In this document: in pieces, positions 1 through 9,532 of the stretch | How positions within the stretch are numbered: position 1 is the stretch's first letter | Layout of the letters: each line of letters opens with the position of its first letter | Source of the DNA: Trypanosoma brucei gambiense DAL972 | Lineage: Eukaryota > Euglenozoa > Kinetoplastea > Trypanosomatida > Trypanosomatidae | Length of the DNA: 64,000 nucleotides | Assembly: GCF_000210295.1 (NCBI RefSeq) | Contig: NC_026740.1 | Location: 1 to 64,000 of the forward strand | Direction: 5' to 3' | The notes under the pieces: generated by a model | Told to the model about the DNA's origin: nothing | The model's input: only the letters and a program-made list of their open reading frames with translations | The model's database searches: none | Translations under genes and position numbers: made by a program

Positions 1-830
1 TTTTGAGGCTCGCAAAGCTCCCTCCCACTCGCACAAAATTCCGCCCTCATGGTCCCACTACCATTACTTGGCCTCCTTATCTCATCTTTACAAGGACAAT
101 TAAACCCATTATATATATGTGTATTAAAAACATCTCCCCTTTCCACTTTTTTTTCTATTACGCTCCCTGTTCCACCTATAGCCTCTCCCACACATAGGCA
201 GAAGAAGTCATTAATTAATGTCTTTCCAACCAGCTTGTCTCCATAAGAACCGCAGCTCGTGCCCGCATTGTCGACATTATTGAACAGCAGTGATTTGTTT
301 CCCCTCATGGCTTGCTCTAGAGTTTTATTCTCATTTCTTGCAACATCCACAGCGTCGCCATACACAGCTCTCAGCATATTATCTTCAGCAGAACGACTTG
401 CGTATAAGGCTTTTGTCCTATTGACTTCAATTTCTTCCTTCAGCTTCTTCACCTTCTCAAATAGTTTCTTCATCTCCTGATATGCTGTCGTGCTGTTACC
501 TGAATCACTTGAGCCTTTACTACCACCAGCCGCCGTCTGTTTGACCATTTCCTCCAACTTATTCATAATCTCTCCTTCCTTCTCGCGATTCTCAAAGGAA
601 GGTTGTGGAGCTTCTACCTGCGTAATTCTGTAAATCTTGCACAGTGTCTCGAACTCACCAGCGTTATGGAGCTTATAACTCTCATCAATATATTCTGTAA
701 CCTTGCTCCAGTCAATCAATTCTGTGCTCCATTTGAACGACCCCAAATCCCCCTGAAAGGAAGGAGATAAAACAGTCGCAAACAGCCCAACAGTAAACAC
801 TATTTCATACCTCATCGTGATCCTGTTCAT
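1..830 (-). CDS. VSG-type surface glycoprotein, N-terminal part, cut by window edge
   Basis: This frame is open from an ATG at 830 (a second in-frame ATG lies at 815) to the left edge, about 276 codons with no stop. It starts with a hydrophobic signal peptide (MRYEIVFTVGLFATVLS). A coiled, charged region follows with Lys/Glu heptad character around residues 110-150. After that comes a cysteine-bearing stretch (motifs TSCGSYGDK, NDFFCLCVGE, CPCKDE) of the kind found in the N-terminal domain of trypanosome variant surface glycoproteins. VSGs form the GPI-anchored coat of bloodstream forms. The C-terminal domain and anchor signal would lie outside the window, so I cannot tell an intact gene from a pseudogene or a VSG-related gene. 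I see no 70-bp repeats upstream, so it does not look like a standard array cassette. The family call is fairly sure; functional status is unknown. Confidence 0.7.
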   Translation of the reverse strand, partial: MNRITMRYEIVFTVGLFATVLSPSFQGDLGSFKWSTELIDWSKVTEYIDESYKLHNAGEFETLCKIYRITQVEAPQPSFENREKEGEIMNKLEEMVKQTAAGGSKGSSDSGNSTTAYQEMKKLFEKVKKLKEEIEVNRTKALYASRSAEDNMLRAVYGDAVDVARNENKTLEQAMRGNKSLLFNNVDNAGTSCGSYGDKLVGKTLINDFFCLCVGEAIGGTGSVIEKKVERGDVFNTHIYNGFNCPCKDEIRRPSNGSGTMRAEFCASGRELCEPQ

Positions 831-2683
831 ACATCAATTAGTCAAAAAGAGAGAATCACAAACTTATAATTACAGTCATTACTGATATTGGCAGACACAC
901 TCAACAGACATATACAACCAAATATCGGATCTTGAAAGTGCCTGACACAAACCAATTACAGCAGCACCCAACACAACGTAACACACGTCGGAAACAAGCA
1001 GTTACATGAATTCCCTTGTCTGAAGCTGGACATCAACGTTAGACTTCCTCACAACTGCGGTATTCTCCTTTTCGTTACACCATTTCTCCTAATTTCTTCA
1101 TCCAACATATTCACTTCCTTACTCTCCATGCCAGGTAATTACACTTTCCCAACTTAGTTGTGCTACCGCTTCCTTGAGTTTCTCAATGAGCTCATCTACT
1201 CTCCAGATGAACACTTCCACTACCATAATGGGTACTTGCACATTCATGCTATGTTTTTCCATACCCTCCTCCGACCCCATTACTTTCAGTTGTTACTTTA
1301 TGCCTTTACTCTCTAATAGATTACGCGCTTAATTCGCATGCATGTCTTACCCTTATCCAATGCACACAACTTTGCTACTGAGCCTCATTTAGCATATCCT
1401 CCTCCTTTCATACACGTATTGACAACAGCCTTTGCTCCTCTCTTTGTGAACAAGCACAACCGCTTGCCATCCATTTTCTTAAGCCATACACTAGAAAAGA
1501 TAAAAGTTGTATTTTCAAAACACCGTCTCAAACAATTATGCTCATTACTGAAGCCCTTGATTATGTGGTGACATGATGGGATATTATGTTAGCCACCAAC
1601 ACACCAAAAAATAGAACAGCTCCAAAATAACGAGTGACCCTCCCTGTTTTTACCTCCATTTAGATCATTTGCCACACCCACCAGTCACCATCCTTAGAGA
1701 TACGCTGGTAGAAAAAAACGGATGTTACATACGTAACCGCTCATCCTTTCAATGAACTCTTATCACCCTCACTCCACGCAGGTTCTTTGCATAACCAAAA
1801 ATAAATGGCAACAAAACTACTCTTGTGAGCACAAAACCAAATATTTCTTCCTTACTTCACATGCAGAAAGAATTAACACACCCCACTACCCTACAATACA
1901 AATGGTGGAGGGACAACCACGGTCACTACCACTCACAATTAAGATAACCAAGACAGGGATACTCCAGATAAAGAAATTATCAGTTGAAAAGGATGTGAGC
2001 ACGCACACGTAAAGTTATTTTTATTATGGAACGAGAGAAAATATCTGAAAGTATCTGTCAGACGGTGGAATTAGTGCTTTTCACATTATCAATGCTATTG
2101 GTGTCGAACAGCAACGAAGTGAAACTCCTGTGGACTTCGTTGAAACGAAAGTAAAGTGAAGTGATATTGGACATCATTTCGGTAAGTACTGAAGGCGGTT
2201 GTCCAGCAGCAAAAGATGCGATGAGGGGATCAAATATGATTAACAAGGTGGTCGCTAAATTCCCCACAATTAAAATTTACGATTTCATCCAGCTTGCCCT
2301 CACGACTGCCATCAGCATCCTCGCAATAAGGTTAACTTTTGATATGCAGCAACGTCCATTACACTTTTGAAAAGTTCATCAACCACAAACTTCCTAATAG
2401 TATTGAAGCTGAGTTTTACCCGAATAGTTTAATTGAACCCGTCTACAGCTTATTCCCTTGCGATTGTGTCATTTTCGCTGTATGAGATTACGAACTTTAA
2501 CTTGGTTCCCTCTCTTTCAGGACGTTCACTCCACTCTTGCACGTTACTCATGATTACATTAGGGTTATTCACGCCTGTTGTCACACTGTCCTTTCAAAAA
2601 TTATGTCGTTATCACGCTTCACACGTGTTTCTCTCGTAAACGAAGCTGTGATTTAGTTACTGACTCTCCGTCCAGCCTCTGTG
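831..2683. other. Gene-poor subtelomeric stretch
   Basis: No convincing gene. A 53-codon minus-strand ORF at 1119-1280 encodes a Glu/Lys-rich amphipathic segment (core VDELIEKLKEAVAQL), which could be a scrap of a coiled-coil surface protein. The remaining short ORFs on both strands lack coding character. No 70-bp repeats, telomeric repeats or retroelement ends were recognised. Confidence 0.5.
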
Positions 2684-3517
2684 TCACGCATCGCCCGCCT
2701 TACTGGGCGTTTGCACACTTATGCACGGACTTGTAGCAACGGGTTTCAAAGGCATATGAAGCTGAACGCTTCGGCGACCACCACTGCACGTTTTTTTTTG
2801 CGCCGCGCTTCTCCTCTCATGGGCACTGTTTTGTGCTGGCTCCTGCGCATCCAAATCATCTGTCGTGACTCCCGCCATATGGCTATGCCTCGCCCCCGAA
2901 CTCACTTCCTGTGGCGGCAGCTGCAAGGCGTGCCGGCTATCAGGCCCTGGTGTTTGCTCCCCCGAAGCCCTTTCCCCTCCTTTGTCTCCCCTGTTGCTGT
3001 CTTCGGCGTTTCTTTCTGATGTTTCCAATTCCTCCCCCTTTTGGCCCACCCGCTGTCCGCTGGATCCAGCCACCGAGGATGCAGCTCCAACCGAAACTTT
3101 GGAGCCTTCAGGGGGCTTTGCGACCTGATCGTCGTTCCTGCTCCCGGCTGCAACATCACTTGGTTGTCCGGTCACCATGGGAGAGACTTCTTTAGAGACC
3201 GGGGCCGATGGACTAGTTCTTTCTGCGGCTGCACTCGACGTAACACTCCCCCTCATTTCTTGCTGTTGGGCACCAACACCAAGTGTGCTTGGTGCTGCGT
3301 TGCCACCAGCTGGGGGAGACGAAGCAGGCCTCGAGACTACCCCGCTTTGGCCGCTGCCGGCTGTATTCCAAGACCAGCAGTTGTGTTGACTGCTGGAAGA
3401 GGTCCAGTAAGCATCACATCTCGGGGTAGTCCCTGAAACTACCACCGAAGATTTCGATGCACCGCATCCCAAAAACAACGTCAGCATTAAAAATTGAACC
3501 GTTATGAGTCTGATCAT
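2684..3517 (-). CDS. Putative secreted Ser/Ala/Gly-rich protein, unknown function
   Basis: 277 codons from an ATG at 3517. The N-terminus is a clear signal peptide (MIRLITVQFLMLTLFLGCG), so the product probably enters the secretory pathway. The rest is low complexity: Ser, Ala, Gly, Pro and Thr with charged residues and no membrane segment, as in mucin-like or extended surface proteins. There is no hydrophobic C-terminal tail, so no GPI signal is visible. The stretch is markedly richer in G+C than the A+T-rich DNA on either side. I do not recognise a family. It could be a real subtelomeric gene, a truncated one (the C-terminal 60 residues look less ordered), or a chance ORF in a GC-rich patch; the signal peptide favours a gene. 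Confidence 0.5.
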   Translation of the reverse strand: MIRLITVQFLMLTLFLGCGASKSSVVVSGTTPRCDAYWTSSSSQHNCWSWNTAGSGQSGVVSRPASSPPAGGNAAPSTLGVGAQQQEMRGSVTSSAAAERTSPSAPVSKEVSPMVTGQPSDVAAGSRNDDQVAKPPEGSKVSVGAASSVAGSSGQRVGQKGEELETSERNAEDSNRGDKGGERASGEQTPGPDSRHALQLPPQEVSSGARHSHMAGVTTDDLDAQEPAQNSAHERRSAAQKKTCSGGRRSVQLHMPLKPVATSPCISVQTPSKAGDA

Positions 3518-6500
3518 TGTTCTTTCGGAGTTTGGCTGAACGAACCATGAAGAATATTAGCTTCAGAGCGGCTCGATCCGTTGATCTATGGGAGAACACA
3601 AAAAAAACCAGGTAAGGAAAAGGAAGCGCCAAACCCAAGATAAATGAATCACTCCTAACCCACATTCCTTCTACAAGTTCCTATTTAAAAATGTCACATT
3701 AGCATCTTCACTCACAACAGTCCTCAACTAATCCACTCCTACATCCTTGCGCTTCTGTCACATCATTCCTCTACCTCCACTTGCAACACTTCCTTAGTGC
3801 TTGCGGCGCAACGTGTCTGAAGAACCGATCGTGCAAACAAGAAAAAAAATCAACCTAGGAAACGCTACTAGAGCTCCTTTCTTCGCACCCTTCATCTGAA
3901 TAAACAAATGAAAGGATCCACGTTCTTGCCGAAACTTGCCTACTGTTTATTGGCGGTCGGTATTAATTACAATTGGTCCCCGCAGATGGAATGTGAATCG
4001 GCTTCTTATTAGCTCTGCAAAACTGATATTAACCCCAATAGGAATAGTTTTTTTTTCCAGAATAGAGAAAGATATACACTAACATTACGTTGTTCTGAGT
4101 GTCCGCATCACCGCTACTGCTCTTCGCAGAGGAAACAACGCCACGGCACATACTCAGGGGAAAAATCAAACAGAGCAACATCATACTAGCAGAGCTGCAG
4201 TGTTCCACACGACAGTAACCCAGCAGCAAAAAATTATTTTTGTTAGAATAAACGGAAATATGGATAAAGATATTTCTCTTGTTTTCCATCAACGTCGTCA
4301 ATAGCACTGTTTCAAACAGATACCATCAGCTGAGTTTAAATTCAACTGGAAAACGAAGAAGTAATATTAACGCATTTCCCTCGCTTTACCATTATATTTA
4401 TTTAATACTCATATGTTAAGCCTCCTCCAACTGCCGCCGATGTCTACATGCACCAACCGAGTGCGTCTCCTGTTTAAAATAACCCCCAAGTGAGGAGATA
4501 TGCACGCGACGACATATTCAAAAAAACATCCAAACCACGCTACGTAGTTCTCGTTGTCCATAGGATTGTTTCGTAAGAAATTTTTCTGTCGTTCAGGCGC
4601 AATTCCATGGGAGCCAACAAAAAAAAATCTGTTGCAGATTATTGAGAACACAAACGGAGAATGCATAACACAGCGAACGCTTTATACGCTCTTCCTTTAT
4701 AAGTTGTCGTGATAGACTGGTTAACCCCGACAGCACATTTGCTTCTTTAAGAAGATTGACAGCATCCGTACCCGTGCCCCAAGTTTGCAACAAATAACGT
4801 CAATGACGTATCATTTCCACATAGTCAACCTTCTTATGGAGGTTCAAACCGTTACGCGACATACAGCCACTGGAAGTATAAGCGTCAGTAAAGATGGGGA
4901 TTAACATTTGAGGACGTTGACTTTACGCTCACCTCACGAAATTTCACGATGCAACCGGTGCGCCTCTTCTCCATATCGATCTGACGTGTAATGGGAGTAG
5001 CCACATATTAAAATTCAGTGCTTCAATGTCAACGAAAGTTTCCTTCACGCTTGCTTCGTTGATGCCGTTGTGCTCAACATTATTCTGACCTGCGTCATTA
5101 CGTCTATTCGACTAGGTGGAATAGCCCCTTTTACAAAAAAAAAACACGTGCGAACAATAATGCCCTATGCGTCCAGAGCACATTCTTCGCTGTGTGAGGG
5201 CCAAGAAGTGGTTGTAGCAGACAGCACAAGACACCTACTCAAATCGAGAAAAACAAACGTAGTAACGCTCACAGCTACAGTGTTGCAAATAATAGTGAAA
5301 ATGTTTTTTTTCCATACTGTAATGGCTTCTGGTGTATGGATACTATGAGATTTCATTACATTTAACTCGGGGCCCTTACACTCGCTTCTAGTTTGTACGC
5401 ATACACTTTCATCTTCCACTTTTTCCGGTGAAGAGTATGAAGAAGTTCGGGTCAAAACGGCACACGCTGTGATTCAGTTATCTCTAATTTGTGTAACACA
5501 TCATCGACCGGGAGCGCTAACCACACGCAATGATGGCAGTGACAACAGAAAGCCCTGGAGGCACGCAAAAAAAAAAAAAAATTGCTTTGCATGTTGCATC
5601 CCGTTCCTGCCCCCCCCCAAACCCTTGACTAGCAGTCGTAGCCCCGAGCCAAAGCAGGGAAAGTGGCAGGTGCCGCCGCAAAAAACAGGGGATCGACTCT
5701 TCATCAATAAGCAACAGAGCACGAAAATACGTTAAAATTCTATAAACAGTTCCAACATGTAGCATGCTGATGTCACACGAGCAACTAACAGTATGAACAT
5801 GTATGGAAGGCGCCTGCACTGTTACCACCGTCATTTCATCTCCTCTACACGCGGTAGTGAAAGTGATGGCACACAAAAACACACATGTCAAAATGATTCT
5901 CTCAGTCTTAATGATGTTCACCAATAATTTCTCGAGGACAAAAGCAAAGAAGCAAGGAAGCACTTTCGCTCCCTCTTTTGCAAACCATTACTCAAACAGG
6001 AATACACTAACTACTGTCATTGCTCGAGAGTTCGTAAAGCACAAGCACTCCACGTAAGCAGTACAAAGTGTTATGATAACACATATTCATGGGGGCTGAG
6101 GGTTGTATGTATTTGCTGTTACGGACAAGCAATTTCTCCTCAACATTAATCAAAATCTCCCCCCCCTAATATGATTGAGACACGGATGAAGAAAGGAATG
6201 AAATACCGCACGAAGGTAACGGGGGGAAATAAGTAAACAGAAACACACACAACCTATTACTCTCTTCATTTCAACACACTTTTGGAATACAATACCCTCA
6301 AAAAGGAAAAACGTTACGCGCATTTGAAACTGCATCAGTAATAGCAACAATATCTAGCACCACAAAGACAGTTGTCAGTTGAAATATCCCCCTTGTCCGA
6401 AGAAACAATAGCACATAATCAATTCATTCATATGCTTACCTTCTCTTTCTCACAATAATAACGATGGGAGTTTCCGTGGTACATTTGTATGTTCGACCTC

Positions 6501-7453
6501 ATCGTTGATGCATTACCAACCTTGGAACTTTCAAGACAACGAAACCGAACGACACCCAGTCCTCAGGTAATTTTTTTTTTCGGCTTCCAACGACTGCATA
6601 TGCTTTTTTGAAGCAGCGTAGAGATGTGCGACACGTCCTAGCTTCACAGTCAAGAACCAAAAAGTCAGGCTTTGGTGAAGTCCCTTTGTTAGCGACGCCG
6701 CCGAGTTGTCAAAGTCCTCGGGAGCACTGTAGCAACCAACGCTAGAGTGAGGTTGGTTTGAGACCAATCTTCCCGCCCCTATAGTAAACTCAGCGCTTCT
6801 GGCGAACTGATAGTTGTGCTACCCCAATTGTGCACAGTATGCGAATTTTGTAATGTTAAAAGCCTCGTAGTGCATCTTCCAACCGCTACTTCGCCACGAT
6901 TTATTTTATCTTGTGAGGTTGTAGTTCTGTCAGAGACCATCCCTCTTCAAGCTAATTTAAACCCTTGATGCCAACACACAAATTGTTATAGTCCTCAGTG
7001 GACAAATATGATCTCTAAAATCACGTTCAACAAGTCCACATGTCACCGTGAGCGAAGCATTCCTTCAATCACTTGTATCCACTTAGCCAACATTTAATCT
7101 AATTCTGCATGCCGTTCTCCCTATACAAGAAAGTAAACTAGTGGGGAACTTAATGCCACTTCACCCTAATGTAAATACATCAAGTCACTGCTATTATCAT
7201 TATCTTCAGATAATAATACTTATTTTTTTAAAAATCAGCAGCAAACACATCTTCTGTGGCGTAAAATATCCCTCCCCTCCCCCAATTGCTTATATGTACC
7301 GCATTAAACATCGAAAGAAGAACTCCCGGTATCGCTCATTATATATTTCCCCCTAGCGGTTGATACTATCTCTTACTTCACCTGAACCCTCTTTCGAGTC
7401 CTTTTAAGTTACCTGGAATAGAACCAAGCGCTCCATTTTTGTTCACTATTTGC
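3518..7453. other. Gene-poor, partly degenerate subtelomeric DNA
   Basis: Nearly 4 kb without a convincing gene. Short minus-strand frames (4593-4793 and 4409-4666; 5517-5963, which has a signal-peptide-like stretch from about residue 17) have some protein-like character but are broken or overlap each other, as expected of decayed surface-protein genes. A weak direct repeat of about 50 bp links 4032-4080 and 4216-4265. Nothing could be assigned to a family. Confidence 0.4.
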
Positions 7454-8767
7454 TCATTCCACTGGAAATAGTTGCTTCAGTTCCGAGTCCAACTTTTCGA
7501 GAGTTTCTGCGTACTGCTTTTCTTCACCCACACCCAAGGGCAATCCCCCCATTTCTTTTGTCACCTGTTCCAGTAGCCTTACCCACGGTACGTCTTCACC
7601 TCCCCTCCTATCACCCATTAGAACGTAAACCACGCCTGGTCCCGGAACCGGTTTGTGAAAGAGACCGAGAGGCCACATGCGGTATCTTGTGGTGAATCCC
7701 ATGTAAAGCTCAGTTCCGATAGAATTATCGTGTCGATGCCCAAACTTATGGGTGAACTTTTTCACCATTTCCTTAAAACCAGTTTGAAGATCTCGCACAA
7801 CAGCACATTGTGCTCTGAGGTAGTTCCATCTCTCCCACGAATCCCTATTTGGTTTCCATACTGCGAGATTGGGACCCGCTACACAATTTTGACAGCAAAG
7901 TTTGGTTTTTCCCCTTGATTCGACGTCCGTCGCGCACATGCACAACAAATCTCTACTCAATGTCGCCGGTGGGTTATTTACTGCCGATCGCGTCGCCTTC
8001 TGTCTACACACTCCATCCCTGCTTGCTGTGCCCTCTCTGATCTCTTCCGGCTCACGAGGAACACCATACAAAGCTTGATAGATTTTTCTCTCCAAATCAC
8101 CTGAGTGTGACACCCAAGGGGTTTTTGTAATATCTACGTATACCTGCGCAGCAGTACCTGCTATCTGTTGGACTTTTTCCAGTGTTCTGTGGTCCAATCT
8201 CGTGCTCGTCGAGATTGTTTCTTCCCGGCGTGCTTCTTCCTGAACCTCCTCCTTCGAATGTGGCTTTTGGTCCTCTTCCTTGGGGTGTATTTTCTGTTTT
8301 TCTTCATGTGAGTGAGATTTCCTATCTTCTTCCTTCGAATGTGATTCCTCTTCATCCGTCTCCTCCCAGTCCGACTCCTCCGGATCTGCGCTTTCGGATC
8401 CTTCTTCCTCTTCGTCTTCTGCTTCAGAATCTGCTCCCCTCATACTTACACCCCCATGCCTCCTGTTAACCAAATCTTTTGCGGCATCCCAAAACGCTCT
8501 GCGACGTCCACAAGTCTCGTCATCGGTATTTTCACAAATCTTGTTCAATATCCCAAGTCCAGCTACTTGTAAACACCTTGCTCCAATTCTTGTTGCATCT
8601 TTAGTCACTTCTCGGGCCTCTTTTATCCTTCGTAATGCATTTTTGGTTACCTTTATCATGAGACATAATGCAACAAATTCATCCTCATTGAGGAAGTCAC
8701 TCGCCCCAGAAGTAGCCGTGTGGAATGCCAACAGCAACGAAATAACAAAAATTTTAATAGCATACAT
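7454..8767 (-). CDS. ESAG9: ESAG9-like secreted/surface protein
   Basis: 437 codons from the first real ATG at 8767; the frame extends to 8797 only with a GTG. Residues 1-20 form a signal peptide (MYAIKIFVISLLLAFHTATSG). A cysteine-bearing N-terminal part follows, then a strongly acidic low-complexity tract at about residues 115-185 with repeated His-Ser-Lys-Glu-Glu type units, then a C-terminal part with a Cys/Trp-rich core (LLCMCATDVES, CCQNC, WKPNRDSWERW) like that of the ESAG9 and VSG-like families. No C-terminal hydrophobic tail is present, so secretion is more likely than GPI anchoring. ESAG9 proteins are stage-regulated in bloodstream-form differentiation, and I recall an ESAG9 gene at this position on chromosome 7. 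The ESAG9 name rests on that recollection and general architecture. The acidic repeat is an unusual feature. Confidence 0.6.
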   Translation of the reverse strand: MYAIKIFVISLLLAFHTATSGASDFLNEDEFVALCLMIKVTKNALRRIKEAREVTKDATRIGARCLQVAGLGILNKICENTDDETCGRRRAFWDAAKDLVNRRHGGVSMRGADSEAEDEEEEGSESADPEESDWEETDEEESHSKEEDRKSHSHEEKQKIHPKEEDQKPHSKEEVQEEARREETISTSTRLDHRTLEKVQQIAGTAAQVYVDITKTPWVSHSGDLERKIYQALYGVPREPEEIREGTASRDGVCRQKATRSAVNNPPATLSRDLLCMCATDVESRGKTKLCCQNCVAGPNLAVWKPNRDSWERWNYLRAQCAVVRDLQTGFKEMVKKFTHKFGHRHDNSIGTELYMGFTTRYRMWPLGLFHKPVPGPGVVYVLMGDRRGGEDVPWVRLLEQVTKEMGGLPLGVGEEKQYAETLEKLDSELKQLFPVE

Positions 8768-9454
8768 TTTTTTTCCTTGACATTTTTTAAATGTCACCCC
8801 TTCTAAAGCAAGAAGGGAAAAATTAAGTCGTCCAACATTTCAGTATGCACTTTACATAAAGAGTTTATTTGTTAGCGTGGTTTCAGTTTATGCTTTCAAA
8901 TACTCCACATTACAGAAGACTACCGGAAATTATTATTTGGGGATGAACGAAAAATAGGCTGTTTTACCTTCGGTTTTCGTCACTAAAATATGGGCAGCAC
9001 TACTCTCTTTCATAGCAACTCTCAATTTTTTTTTAAAAAAGGAAAAATGAAAACTAAACAATGCAGAAATGCTCACTTCACTCCAAATGGTATCACTACT
9101 TTTCAACTTTGTTCAGCGCAACAACAAAGCATTTTTTTAGTGAAATGCGTCTCTCGTATGACACAGACTTATATGAGCACCCCAATGTTAATATGTATCG
9201 CATCAAAAAGCGTGATAGCCTCACAGAAAATTTTTAATTCTTCGTGTGGACAATGCGGGAATCTAATAATGAGTCTAATCAAGTCTACAAATATGTTGAA
9301 TCCCTCACAACTCTCCTCCTCACCATAAATGCTTATTTCGTCCAAAGACATATCTGCATAAATATATGCTTCCAAGATTTAATATATGCCTTTATAAATG
9401 CAAAATGGTTACGGTGGATTTCTCCTACGGCCATATCGTAGGTATTTTCGATCC
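8768..9454. other. Intergenic, no gene seen
   Basis: A+T-rich DNA upstream of the ESAG9-like gene. A 68-codon minus-strand ORF (9169-9375) has some charged composition but no recognisable motif. Confidence 0.4.
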
Positions 9455-9532
9455 AGCCAGATCGAACCCCAGATACCTCTGCTTGGGCTGTGTAAGCATA
9501 CTTTCTGCAGTGCGTTAACCATTGGTGTGCCA
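9455..9532 (-). pseudogene. tRNA-like remnant (A-box and B-box-like motifs)
   Basis: Read on the minus strand, this short block starts with TGGCACACCAATGG followed by TTAACGCACTGC, like a tRNA D-arm and internal A-box. About 60 bases on it contains GGGGTTCGATC, close to the B-box/T-loop consensus GGTTCGANTCC. The stems do not pair well (the T-stem arms do not match), so this is not a working tRNA by eye. It could be a decayed tRNA, a tRNA-derived short element, or chance. Confidence 0.3.
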
